Positions 1 through 7,931 of a stretch of DNA of 53,482 nt are shown piece after piece. The stretch comes from Pseudoflavonifractor_A sp022772585 (GTDB taxonomy: Bacteria; Bacillota; Clostridia; Oscillospirales; Oscillospiraceae): the NCBI RefSeq assembly GCF_052065415.1, contig NZ_JBQHUB010000019.1, positions 1-53,482 of the forward strand, written 5' to 3'. The position numbers and the translations under genes were made by a program. Every line of letters begins with the position of its first letter. Positions within the stretch are counted from its first letter, which is position 1. The notes under the pieces are model-generated. The model was given only the letters and a program-made list of their open reading frames with translations, was not told the DNA's origin and did not search any database.

Positions 1-145
1 GGGGGTTTGGGGAAAAAAAAAACACGGCACGACACCCAATATAGAAATATTTAATTTGCGGTTTTTTTTTTTAACCGCCGGAAAAAAAAAAAAACAAACC
101 CCCCCGGCGGCGCGGGCGCCCGCCCCCCCCCCCCTTTTCCCAGTT
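1..145. other. Low-complexity contig edge
   Basis: Runs of G, A, T and C (more than ten identical bases several times) make up most of this stretch, with no credible reading frame. The opposite end of the window has the same texture. This is most simply an assembly or consensus artefact at a contig end, so no biology should be read from it. Confidence 0.8.
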
Positions 146-602
146 TGGAGAAAAAATCAGCGGCAGGAAAGCCATCCCGTCTGGGAATTCAGGAACCGGA
201 CGTGGGCTTGGCCGCCTGCTGATGAAATGTGGTCCCTACTCACCACCACCCAACAGGTTCAACGAGAAGTAAGGCGGCGATGAGCGTCGGAAATCATGCT
301 CGTCACCGCCTTGTTTCACAGTACAGGGAAATGCGGGTTATCCGCTGGAGAGTGAAAGACGGGGTCGTTGATTATTTCTATAGTACATTTTCACTGATAC
401 AAAGAACTTCATGCGAAGAGGCAGGGAATCCTTTCTGCCAATCAGAGCTGATTTTCTACATAAGACACAATAGTGATGTATACTGCTTCCTGCAATGCAA
501 ACGCCCCTTTTTCCGGCTGTTATTAGCAATTATCGCATATTATCTTTCAAATATCAACCGTTCGTGCCCGGGCAGGAAAAAGAAATGAGAGCATGCAAAA
601 AC
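146..602. other. Non-coding stretch with one strong inverted repeat
   Basis: No reading frame here has a convincing ribosome binding site or recognisable domain. The one clear structure is a 15-bp inverted repeat, AAGGCGGCGATGAGC at 271-285 against GCTCGTCACCGCCTT at 298-312, with a 12-base loop and one G-T plus one mismatched position. It could be a terminator-like or element-specific hairpin. Its role cannot be told from this window. Confidence 0.4.
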
Positions 603-645
603 ACGCCATATCCAGCCGTTGAAGCTGAATATGGCGTATTTTTTC
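603..645 (-). terminator. Rho-independent terminator after DUF4143 gene
   Basis: Nine-bp stem ACGCCATAT (603-611) / ATATGGCGT (629-637) with an inner CAGC/GCTG extension. It lies just past the stop codon of the DUF4143 ATPase. Read on the minus strand it is followed by GTTTTTGC; on the plus strand it is followed by ATTTTTT, so it may work in both directions. Confidence 0.65.
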
Positions 646-681
646 GTGACCGTGAACACCGCCGCTCCGCTTGAGGCTCGG

Positions 682-1908
682 TCAGAGTACGGATACGGGA
701 CAATACCAAGACTCCCGATTGTAGGGGATGAGTTCGTCGCTCATGCAGAGGATGAGCCCCGGCTGAACATCCAGTTTGAACTGCTGGAGGACACCGAAGT
801 TTTTATCCGGCTTGGACGGCTCCTTGCTTTTCTTGATCTCGATGGGATACATCTTATCCCCCTCAACGATCAGCAGGTCGATCTCCTTCTTGTCTATGTC
901 GCGGTAGTAGAACAGGTCAGCGGGCTTACCTGCGTTGTAGTAGCTCTTGACGATCTCCGAGACCACATAAGTCTCAAAGAACGCTCCGTCCATCGCACCG
1001 TTCTCCAGTGTTTCCGCAGTGGGCCAGCGGCAGAGATAGGCGGCAAGGCCGGTATCCATGAAATACACCTTGGGCGTCTTGACCAGCCGCTTGGTGATGT
1101 TGGAGTAGTAAGGCCGCAGGATGAAGATGATCCCTGAGCGCTCCAGGATGGACACCCAGGATTTTGCGGTGGGAGCGGACACGCCGATGGTACTGGCGAT
1201 CTCGTCGTACTTCAGCTCCTGTCCGGTGCGCGCCGCCATATAGACGAGGAAATCATAGAACTCATTCAGCTTTCCCACCTGAGCCAGATCCTTGATATCC
1301 CGCTCAATGTAGGTGTTGATGTAGTCCATATAGAAGCGGTCACGGTCGAGGTCGGTGGTGCGCAGCTTTGGCATACCGCCCCGGAAGATGTCCTCATAGA
1401 CCTCGTGGATATTTTTGCGCTTGCAGTGCTTCAAACGCTCTCGGATGGTTTTCAGGTCGGGGTGGAACAGGTCGGCAGGGCGCTCCTCGATCTCCGCCGT
1501 GGACAGGCTCGCCATATCGAAGATGGCGATGCGGCCAGCCAGAGACTCGGCAACATCCTGCATCATTTTGAACTTCTGTGAGCCGGTCAGCCAGAACATT
1601 CCGTTGTTGTCCTCACCATCCAGCGCCTTCTGATCAACGATCTTCTTCATCTCCAGCAGGATGGACGGGACCCGCTGGAACTCGTCAATGAGAAGCGGGT
1701 AGCCGTAGGTCTCAAAGAACAGCGCAGGATCGGTGGATGCCAGACGGCGGGCGTTTCCATCGTCCAGCGTGACGTAGCGGCGCTCCGGTTCACGGATGTG
1801 GTTGAGCATGGTGGATTTTCCCACCTGTCGCTGACCGCAGACCATGACCACCGGGTAGTACTGAGAAGCGTTGCGGATCTGCTCCTCCAAATGTCGCTTA
1901 ATGTACAA
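682..1908 (-). CDS. AAA ATPase with DUF4143 domain (cargo copy 1)
   Basis: Predicted cytoplasmic ATPase of about 408 residues. The N-terminal part has a Walker A, GQRQVGKST, near residue 26 and a Walker B, YPLLIDEFQ, near residue 75. The C-terminal DUF4143 region contains EIDLLIVEGDKMYPIEIK, which resembles the D-(E/Q)xK core of restriction-type nucleases. Cellular function of the family is not established. A TTG start is preferred (giving MYIKRHLE) because GACGAGG lies eight bases upstream, whereas the GTG three codons earlier would overlap that ribosome binding site. It has its own promoter and terminator, so it behaves as independent cargo in the element. A second, divergent member lies about 5 kb away. 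Confidence 0.85.
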   Translation of the reverse strand: MYIKRHLEEQIRNASQYYPVVMVCGQRQVGKSTMLNHIREPERRYVTLDDGNARRLASTDPALFFETYGYPLLIDEFQRVPSILLEMKKIVDQKALDGEDNNGMFWLTGSQKFKMMQDVAESLAGRIAIFDMASLSTAEIEERPADLFHPDLKTIRERLKHCKRKNIHEVYEDIFRGGMPKLRTTDLDRDRFYMDYINTYIERDIKDLAQVGKLNEFYDFLVYMAARTGQELKYDEIASTIGVSAPTAKSWVSILERSGIIFILRPYYSNITKRLVKTPKVYFMDTGLAAYLCRWPTAETLENGAMDGAFFETYVVSEIVKSYYNAGKPADLFYYRDIDKKEIDLLIVEGDKMYPIEIKKSKEPSKPDKNFGVLQQFKLDVQPGLILCMSDELIPYNRESWYCPVSVL

Positions 1909-1947
1909 TCCAAACACCTCGTCTTGAGAAATCTAAAGTGTGACTTT

Positions 1948-1976
1948 ATTTTACTCGAAGTTGTAATGAAAAGCAA
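1948..1976 (-). promoter_or_regulatory. Sigma-70-type promoter for DUF4143 copy 1
   Basis: On the minus strand TTGCTT (1976-1971) and TAAAAT (1953-1948) are separated by exactly 17 bp. They lie about 40 bp upstream of the chosen TTG start. The spacing is canonical, and only the -35 box is imperfect. Confidence 0.55.
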
Positions 1977-2069
1977 GTGCCAAAAGCAATTTCCTATTTC
2001 ATGATATCCAACTTATTGAAAAAAATACCGCAAAACCGATATAAGGACAACTGCTAAACCATGGCTGCT

Positions 2070-3170
2070 TTATTTCGGCATCGTCCAGTTGTTATCCGCC
2101 AGCTCACAGAAATACGCATAGGTCTTTGGCGTTCGCTCTCTCATCAAGGCAGCTTTTTCCTCATTGTCGCGGTTTTGCAGCCAATATGCAAAATAGTCCG
2201 CAAAGTATTCCCGGCAGTTGGTCAGGGAGTAGTCCCGCAGGAATATAGCAGCAGCCTGGGCCTCATCCGCGTAAAAGCTCCTGGTCTTGGAAGGGAATCC
2301 CACCGCGCCATCGAGGAAATGGCCGAATTCGTGCAATGTGGCTTTGGCATCAGAAACATATATCTTCTTGCCGCTGTAATCCGCCGCGCCGATACAGCTC
2401 ATTTCAAACCGCTTGCTCAGATCGGCCAGATAGTCAAAATCCACGATGTAGACCCAGCCCATACGCTGAAACTCATAGAGGATCGGCTCCGGGACACGGC
2501 GCAGCTCCAGCAGATAGCTGTTCATATTCACACCCTCGCGGTTTTCAATGGGAAACTCGGTGAGCACCGGCGGCTCCTGGATCACAAAGTCCCGGGTCAG
2601 GACCGTCTGGAGCAGTGCGGCAGTCTCACCGCGGCTGACGATCTCGTATGATTCCGTCCCGTCGGGACACAGTCCAAGCTCTGCGCCAATTCGGAGACAG
2701 TTTTCATAGGGCGTAAGGATCTCGCCGCCCGGATAAAGGGTGTAGTCGTAAACGCTCAGCCCAATGACCGCAAACGCGCTCTGATAGAGCGCTCCCCGGC
2801 ACATCCGGGTATCCGGCTCCGTGAGGGCTTCCACGGACAGCCATCCGCTGCGATAGCTCTCTGTCAGGCAGTTCTTCCCGAACTCGCCATCAAGGATCTC
2901 CAGCGCATCGGTCTTGTCATATGCTCTGCAAAGCATCACAGCCCATTGTCTGGCGGTGATGGGTGAATCAGGAGAATACCGCCCTTCGCCGGTGCCAACG
3001 GTGATCCCCCGGTCTGCAATGTACTCCACGCCTTCAAACCAGGGGGAATCCACCGGGACATCGGTGAAGCGGCTTCCCGCTTCAGAGGCGGCAAAAGCCG
3101 GTACTGTCAGCGTCAAAGTCAGCACCAGGGCCATCATAAGGACGCCTATTTTTTTGAAGTGTGAACGCAT
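2070..3170 (-). CDS. Secreted SLH-linked metalloprotease, lethal-factor/PPEP-like
   Basis: 366 residues. A signal peptide (about 1-27, ending AFAAS) is followed by an SLH-type region (about 34-90, FTDVPVDSPWFEGVEYIAD) and a second degenerate one to about 195. The C-terminal gluzincin domain has HEFGH at 280-284, Tyr314 and Glu321 within REYFADYF. The 37-residue spacing from the second His to the Glu, and the 7-residue Tyr-to-Glu spacing, fit the ATLF (anthrax lethal factor) / Pro-Pro endopeptidase fold. Predicted role: an extracellular, cell-wall-attached zinc protease. It is encoded next to the replication block of the element that also encodes a sortase and a large adhesin, which are possible partners. 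The substrate is unknown. Confidence 0.75.
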   Translation of the reverse strand: MRSHFKKIGVLMMALVLTLTLTVPAFAASEAGSRFTDVPVDSPWFEGVEYIADRGITVGTGEGRYSPDSPITARQWAVMLCRAYDKTDALEILDGEFGKNCLTESYRSGWLSVEALTEPDTRMCRGALYQSAFAVIGLSVYDYTLYPGGEILTPYENCLRIGAELGLCPDGTESYEIVSRGETAALLQTVLTRDFVIQEPPVLTEFPIENREGVNMNSYLLELRRVPEPILYEFQRMGWVYIVDFDYLADLSKRFEMSCIGAADYSGKKIYVSDAKATLHEFGHFLDGAVGFPSKTRSFYADEAQAAAIFLRDYSLTNCREYFADYFAYWLQNRDNEEKAALMRERTPKTYAYFCELADNNWTMPK

Positions 3171-3205
3171 CAGGTTTTCATTCCTTTCCCAATCGTATCA
3201 TGTAA

Positions 3206-3237
3206 GAAAAGGCGGGGCGGCAGAAATGCCGCCCCGC
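3206..3237 (-). terminator. Terminator after S1-domain gene
   Basis: Perfect 11-bp stem GCGGGGCGGCA (3212-3222) / TGCCGCCCCGC (3227-3237) with a four-base loop. On the minus strand it is followed by C-TTTTCTT. It separates the S1-domain gene from the metalloprotease gene. Confidence 0.75.
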
Positions 3238-3244
3238 TTGTCCG

Positions 3245-4783
3245 TCACCACTTGGCGACGATCTTGCCGTAGATCTGTTTCTTTGCGTAGTCATAACGCT
3301 GGATCATGACCATGACCCGCTCTCCGATGGCAAATTCCGAGTCCTCATACTGGAAGGAATAGTTGCACATGACCACTACGCCGTCAGGGAGATTGCAGAA
3401 GACGCCGCCGGCATACTTGCCCGCGATAACGGCCTGACGCCGGGAGTCCTCCGGGTGGCGCATCTCAGCGCCGTCAAAGGGGTTGGGTTCCGTTTCCTTG
3501 ACGGAAACCGTTAACATACCTCTACGCCGGTCATATTCCTTTACGATGCAGTCCAGTTCCTGTCCTCTCTGGTACTCCGTCCGCAGGTCGGGGATCGCCG
3601 CATAGCGCATCTCACGCTGGGTCAGGTCAATATCGTAGCCATAACACTCCACCAGGCAGCGGCGGGGGCCAATGGCCATCACATGGCACTGGATGCGGGT
3701 GCCTGGCCGGTTCAGGGAGGGCGAGGTGGAGAAATAGTAGCGCCGGGCAGCCATGGCCAGCCTGCGGGAGGCCAGCGCAAGGCCGGATTTGCGGTCTACA
3801 TGGATAATGACGAAATCAACGATGGCGCCGCTCATGTTCCTGAGAACGAAGTCCGGCCGTTCCCCGCCTTTCATCCACATCTCCGAGGAGGGGATCAGGA
3901 TACGGACACGGTAGGGGATCACAACGGCACAGTACATCAATTGGCGCACCATTTCACCGGTGCTTCGGTTTCGCATACTGACGGCCACCTTGTCAATGCC
4001 CACGATCTCTCCTGTGAGTACGCTGCGGCCGCGGTAAGAGGCGTAGATGGAGTTCCACTCCTTGCGCTGCTCCGGCGTCAGGTCACGGTCCAGCGTATGG
4101 AAATCCAGATCAAAGAACGCCTGCCGGTCATTGATGTTCTTCGCAGCGTCCTCTTGCGGTGTTGACCCGCCACCCTCAGCTGCTGCCCTGGGCTCTTCAG
4201 CCCGCCTTGCAGCTTTGGCCCTGACCGGGGTTTTCCTCGGCTTTTCATCGCCTGCCGCCGCGTCATCCACCGCATCCATCCCCAGCGGCTCAGGGGGCTG
4301 GGCCGGCAGCACGGCGGAACGGGGAGGAGGTTCCTGCGCCGGGAACTCCAGGTCCGGGCGTCCAAGGAAGGCGGCCTCTTCACCGCTCTTCTCCGGGAAG
4401 TCCCCATCGGGTCCTTCCGCTGTTTCCTCGCCGTAGGCTCCCGACCCTTCTTCGCCGTAGGGCTCCAGAGGCTCCTCTCCATCCATTGTCTCCCGCTCAA
4501 TGGACAGGATCTCCGGGAAATCTCCAGGCGGCAGGATACCGGGCGGAAATCTGCCGATCCCGTCCGCCTCCGGCGAATCTGCGGGATCCATCGGCCAATC
4601 CTCCTCGTTGTCTCTCACCGCGATTGGAGCATCTGCGGGGGCAGTCTCCGCCTCCACGGCAGGGTTTTCCGCAGGGGCACTTGCTTCAGCGGTGTCCAGG
4701 ACCTCCGCTACAGCATCAGCGCCGGGCAGGGGCTGGGGCTCCGGGACCTGGTCGCTTACAGGGGTCACTTTCTTCTTCGGCAT
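3245..4783 (-). CDS. ICE-associated S1-like RNA-binding protein
   Basis: 512 residues in two parts. The first 210 or so are acidic and rich in Pro, Ala and Glu, and are probably disordered. The remainder (about 225-512) contains S1-like beta-barrel segments (GRSVLTGEIVGIDKVAVSM, GTRIQCHVMAIGPRRCLVECYGYDID, GQELDCIVKEYDRRRGMLTVSVKE). I recognise the arrangement as typical of S1-domain proteins carried by clostridial conjugative elements, whose function is not known. An AAGGAGG sits nine bases before the ATG. It follows the RepA companion gene in the same direction and is closed by a terminator. Confidence 0.65.
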   Translation of the reverse strand: MPKKKVTPVSDQVPEPQPLPGADAVAEVLDTAEASAPAENPAVEAETAPADAPIAVRDNEEDWPMDPADSPEADGIGRFPPGILPPGDFPEILSIERETMDGEEPLEPYGEEGSGAYGEETAEGPDGDFPEKSGEEAAFLGRPDLEFPAQEPPPRSAVLPAQPPEPLGMDAVDDAAAGDEKPRKTPVRAKAARRAEEPRAAAEGGGSTPQEDAAKNINDRQAFFDLDFHTLDRDLTPEQRKEWNSIYASYRGRSVLTGEIVGIDKVAVSMRNRSTGEMVRQLMYCAVVIPYRVRILIPSSEMWMKGGERPDFVLRNMSGAIVDFVIIHVDRKSGLALASRRLAMAARRYYFSTSPSLNRPGTRIQCHVMAIGPRRCLVECYGYDIDLTQREMRYAAIPDLRTEYQRGQELDCIVKEYDRRRGMLTVSVKETEPNPFDGAEMRHPEDSRRQAVIAGKYAGGVFCNLPDGVVVMCNYSFQYEDSEFAIGERVMVMIQRYDYAKKQIYGKIVAKW

Positions 4784-4805
4784 AGTCTGATACCTCCTTG
4801 CTCAT

Positions 4806-5348
4806 TCAGGTGTTTTCCCGCGAAAAAAAGCGGTGGGACCCGTCTTTTTGCCGCAGGGCGTAAAACTGTGTGTTGGGGACCGGCAGAGCCGGGGGAATGC
4901 TCTCTCCGGATAACAGGATGACGAGCCGCACTGTGGGGCCGAATGCGGGAGGAGCCCGTACATCAGCGCCCATGAAGCTGTCCGCGTGCAGCACGGCAAA
5001 CAAGCTGACGCGTCTGCCGTCTACGGAGAATCGGAGCAGAACAGGCTCCTTTTCATCGGTCCAGTAGTCCAGCGGACGGGCATCGGATAACTCCAGCATG
5101 ACGTCGATGGCCTCCAGAAGACGGGCGTTCGGACGTTTACCCGGCAGGAAGATCACATCTTCCTCCGCACGCAGGTCAATGTTTCCGTAGCGCAGCTGAC
5201 GAAATAGCGTGTCCACAAACCCTGGCGGCGCCGTTTTCCCTTCCGGGAAGAACGCCCTTTCCAAAAGCGCCGTCAGCTGCCTTTTTCGCACGCAGCCGAG
5301 CCGTCCCAGGACGTCCAGCATGAATTTCTGCTGTTTGGAAATCAGCAT
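4806..5348 (-). CDS. Conserved RepA-companion protein, function unknown
   Basis: About 180 residues. I do not recognise a named domain with certainty. The N-terminal half (SKQQKFMLDVLGRLGCVRKRQLTALL) looks like a winged-helix start, and the C-terminal half is beta-rich (PVLLRFSVDGRRVSLFAVLHAD). The ATG at 5348 is chosen because AAGGAGG lies eight bases upstream. An upstream in-frame GTG would sit inside that ribosome binding site. The RepA stop codon overlaps the same few bases, so the two are translationally linked. Position and possible DNA-binding fold suggest a replication or copy-control accessory role, but this is inference. Confidence 0.5.
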   Translation of the reverse strand: MLISKQQKFMLDVLGRLGCVRKRQLTALLERAFFPEGKTAPPGFVDTLFRQLRYGNIDLRAEEDVIFLPGKRPNARLLEAIDVMLELSDARPLDYWTDEKEPVLLRFSVDGRRVSLFAVLHADSFMGADVRAPPAFGPTVRLVILLSGESIPPALPVPNTQFYALRQKDGSHRFFSRENT

Positions 5349-5353
5349 ATTGA

Positions 5354-6364
5354 TCACCTCCTTGCCGGCGGAGCGCGCAGACTGTTGAGATAGGGGTCTA
5401 CCATGAGGTCGCTCTCACCCTCGGCGATGCAGTTGAAGATGGTGGCCATGGTGTAGGCCGTGGAGTTCTTGACGTTCTGCTCCAGGTTGGCCGCCAGCTT
5501 ACCTTCCGCCTCCCGCAGGATCATCCCATCCAGCAGGCGGAGCTTTGCCCGGACGCGGCATTTCGGCAGCGTCGCGTTGCCGATGCGAAAGCTATCCGAG
5601 TAGAAAAGCCGCTCAATGGCGTTTTCAAACACCCTGGCGGTCTCCGGCGAAAAACAATCAAGCTCACAGGCATCCAGGATGTCCATGAGCTCTTCTTCCT
5701 CGTCCGTCTGTCCGTCTGTCTGCGCGGTCACGCGCGGGACAGACTGACTGACTTCTTTCTGACTGAGATCGTTCTTTCTTTTTTCTTTCTTACTTGGCCG
5801 CAGATCCCGCGGTTCTGCAGCCGCCGGTTGCGCGGTTCTGCAGCCGCCTTCCCCGCCGTTCTGGAACCGCCAAATCGGCGGTTCTTGTGTTTCCTCCACG
5901 GCTTCAAGAACCTCCATATCGGCGGTTCTTGAACCGCCCTGGTCTTCCTCCTCGGAAATAAAGGGCGCGCATTGATAGTCCGGGTCGTCCCGGGGCTCTA
6001 CCTTGGCGAGGTAGATCTGGTTGGCATCGCCCCGGCCGCACCTCTTTTCCCAGATCAGCTGCCGCTCCGCCAATAGGCGGAAAGCGGCTGTGACCCGCTT
6101 TTCGCAGATGCGCAGCTCCTTTGCCAGGGCCAGGCGCGGGAAGATCACAAACACCTCGCCGAAGTCATTGACCCAGCCCTTCCTGCGGGAGAGCTGAAAG
6201 CGGTTGAGCAAAAAGGTATAGGCCACCTTGGCGTCCAGGCTCATATCCGCATAGCGGGGATCGGAAAACAGCCATCGCGGCATCTGCATGTAATAGATGC
6301 TCTGGACATCCGACTGCTTCATCAGCAAGAAGCCGGGCCGGTCTTTCATCTTTGCTGCCCTCAT
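5354..6364 (-). CDS. repA: Replication initiator protein A (RepA_N family)
   Basis: 336 residues from the ATG preceded by AAAGGAGGT. An in-frame extension further upstream lacks a binding site. The N-terminal RepA_N domain covers about residues 15-140 (YYMQMPRWLFSDPRYADMSLDAK motif region, winged-helix region LALAKELRICEKRVTAAFRLL). A low-complexity linker at about 142-185 is rich in Gly, Gln and Pro. A C-terminal helical domain ends in SLRAPPARR. The linker is encoded by regularly spaced palindromic repeats, listed separately, which fits the known habit of RepA_N replicons to keep the origin inside rep. It probably starts plasmid-like replication of the excised element. Confidence 0.85.
   Translation of the reverse strand: MRAAKMKDRPGFLLMKQSDVQSIYYMQMPRWLFSDPRYADMSLDAKVAYTFLLNRFQLSRRKGWVNDFGEVFVIFPRLALAKELRICEKRVTAAFRLLAERQLIWEKRCGRGDANQIYLAKVEPRDDPDYQCAPFISEEEDQGGSRTADMEVLEAVEETQEPPIWRFQNGGEGGCRTAQPAAAEPRDLRPSKKEKRKNDLSQKEVSQSVPRVTAQTDGQTDEEEELMDILDACELDCFSPETARVFENAIERLFYSDSFRIGNATLPKCRVRAKLRLLDGMILREAEGKLAANLEQNVKNSTAYTMATIFNCIAEGESDLMVDPYLNSLRAPPARR
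5809..5938. repeat. oriV: Iterons inside repA, candidate replication origin
   Basis: GCGGTTCTGCAGCCGCC occurs exactly at 5809-5825 and 5832-5848. Related 17-mers follow at 5855-5871 (GCCGTTCTGGAACCGCC) and 5878-5894 (diverged right half), all at a strict 23-bp period. A degenerate copy continues the register at 5901-5917. A perfect palindrome, GGCGGTTCTTGAACCGCC, closes the set at 5921-5938. Each unit is itself a dyad. Regular period, dyad symmetry and location in rep argue for initiator binding sites. They encode only a low-complexity linker. Confidence 0.65.
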
Positions 6365-6577
6365 GGGAAATACCTCCTTTTTATCATTCTCCACCGCCCT
6401 TATTTGGCTTGTTTCATGTGCGGTCATAAAAGCTGGCGGAAACAGCTCGTGCATTGCATCTTCTTCTCAGGATACAGGGCGAGCTGTGTCCCTGCGGTCG
6501 ATGCGCTTTGCCTTCATCTTCCGTTTTCTAACGGGTTACTATCTATTTTCGGAAAAGTTTGTCGAAATATCTATATA

Positions 6578-6629
6578 ATTTCCGATTTCGGTAAATTTGT
6601 TTGCATTTGGCACCGGGTTATACTATAAT
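6578..6629 (+). promoter_or_regulatory. Promoter and possible operator for DUF4143 copy 2
   Basis: TTGCAT (6601-6606) and a perfect TATAAT (6624-6629) are 17 bp apart, about 30 bp ahead of the start codon. Just upstream lies an imperfect palindrome, ATTTCCGA-TT-TCGGTAAAT (6578-6596), that could bind a regulator. The same AT-rich interval separates this gene from the divergent repA, so it may also serve repA. No convincing repA promoter was identified. Confidence 0.6.
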
Positions 6630-6659
6630 GGTCACAGATCAAGGTCAGGAGGGGTATGT

Positions 6660-7883
6660 ATGGTCGAGCGCACGGAGTATCTAAAGAAGCTGACGCTCTG
6701 GAAGGACGAACAGGTGATCAAGGTCGTTACCGGTATTCGGCGCTGCGGTAAGTCCACGCTGCTGATGCAGTATCAGGCGTATTTGCGATCCGTCGGCATT
6801 GAGGAGCGGCAGATCGTTTCCTTGAATTTTGAAGAACTGGAAAACGAGGAGCTGTTGGATTATCAAAGGCTCTATCGGTATCTGTTGGAGTGGCTCTGCC
6901 CGGACAAGACCACCTATGTCTTTTTGGATGAGGTGCAGAAGGTACCTGCCTTTGAAAAGGTCGTGGACAGCCTTTACGTCAAAAAGAATGTGGATCTCTA
7001 TATCACCGGGTCCAATGCTTTCATGCTCTCCGGAGAGCTGGCGACGCTGCTGTCGGGTCGCTATGTGGAGATCTCCATCCTCCCCCTTTCCTTCCGGGAA
7101 TACTGCCAGCTGCAGGATGGCAGTGACAAGGACGCCCTGTTTGCCTCTTTTCTGCAGGACGGGGGATTTCCCTACATCGCCTCCATGGACCGCTCCAAGG
7201 AAAAGACCGATATGTACCTGGAGGGGATCTACAACACCATCATCGTCAAGGATATCGAAGACCGGCAGCGTAGACGGGAATCGGACCCCAACAAACGAAA
7301 GGTGACAGACATCGCGCTTTTGAAGGCCATTGCAAAGTTCCTGGCCGGGAGCGTGGGAAGTCCGATCTCCTACAAGAGCATCGCGGACTATATCACCTCC
7401 TCCGGCCGAAAGGTATCGCAGAACACGGTTGCAGACTATATCGAGGTTTTGACGGAGGCCTTCGTCTTTTACCCCGCTGAGAGATTCGACATTGCCGGTA
7501 AGCAGCTCATGAAAATGAAACAGAAACTCTATATCGTGGATCTGGGCATCCGGCGGCATCTGCTGGCAAGGCGGGACTACGACCTCGGTTTCTCCCTGGA
7601 AAACGTGGTGTATCTGGAATTGCTGCGGCGGGGCTTTACGGTGAATGTGGGCAAGGTCGGTAATACGGAGGTTGATTTCGTGGCAAAGAAGGATGACCGC
7701 TATCAGTATTTTCAGGTCACCGCGACACTTCTGGACCCCACCACCTTCGAGCGTGAGATCACGCCGCTGAAGAATATCCGGGACAATTACCCCAAGACGA
7801 TCCTGACGTTGGATCGCATGACTCTGGGGAACTATGACGGGATCGAAGTATGCAATGCTGTGGACTGGTTGCTGAATGCATGA
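6660..7883 (+). CDS. AAA ATPase with DUF4143 domain (cargo copy 2)
   Basis: About 407 residues starting MVERTEYLKKL at an ATG with CAGGAGGGG upstream. It has a Walker A, GIRRCGKST, near residue 25, a Walker B, TYVFLDEVQ, near residue 85, a sensor-like ITGSNA, and a C-terminal DUF4143 part with a nuclease-like core, TEVDFVAKKDDRYQYFQV. It is the only substantial plus-strand gene within the conjugative block and interrupts the RepA-VirD4 order. It has a strong promoter of its own and a convergent terminator, so it looks like an inserted cargo gene. It belongs to the same broad family as the other copy but is a distant paralogue (different motif residues). Biological role is unknown. Confidence 0.85.
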   Translation: MVERTEYLKKLTLWKDEQVIKVVTGIRRCGKSTLLMQYQAYLRSVGIEERQIVSLNFEELENEELLDYQRLYRYLLEWLCPDKTTYVFLDEVQKVPAFEKVVDSLYVKKNVDLYITGSNAFMLSGELATLLSGRYVEISILPLSFREYCQLQDGSDKDALFASFLQDGGFPYIASMDRSKEKTDMYLEGIYNTIIVKDIEDRQRRRESDPNKRKVTDIALLKAIAKFLAGSVGSPISYKSIADYITSSGRKVSQNTVADYIEVLTEAFVFYPAERFDIAGKQLMKMKQKLYIVDLGIRRHLLARRDYDLGFSLENVVYLELLRRGFTVNVGKVGNTEVDFVAKKDDRYQYFQVTATLLDPTTFEREITPLKNIRDNYPKTILTLDRMTLGNYDGIEVCNAVDWLLNA

Positions 7884-7902
7884 CCTATCCCCGCTCTTTC
7901 AA

Positions 7903-7931
7903 AAGAGGCACAGGTATCGCCTGTGCCTCTT
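7903..7931. terminator. Bidirectional terminator between convergent genes
   Basis: Perfect 12-bp stem AAGAGGCACAGG (7903-7914) / CCTGTGCCTCTT (7920-7931) with loop TATCG. It is placed between the stops of the DUF4143 ATPase and the coupling protein, and the VirD4 stop lies inside its right arm. Short U-rich tracts follow on both strands. Confidence 0.7.

Noticed and set aside
229..588. 119-codon frame near the left edge
   Set aside because: It begins in doubtful sequence, has no ribosome binding site and shows no domain or compositional sign of coding.
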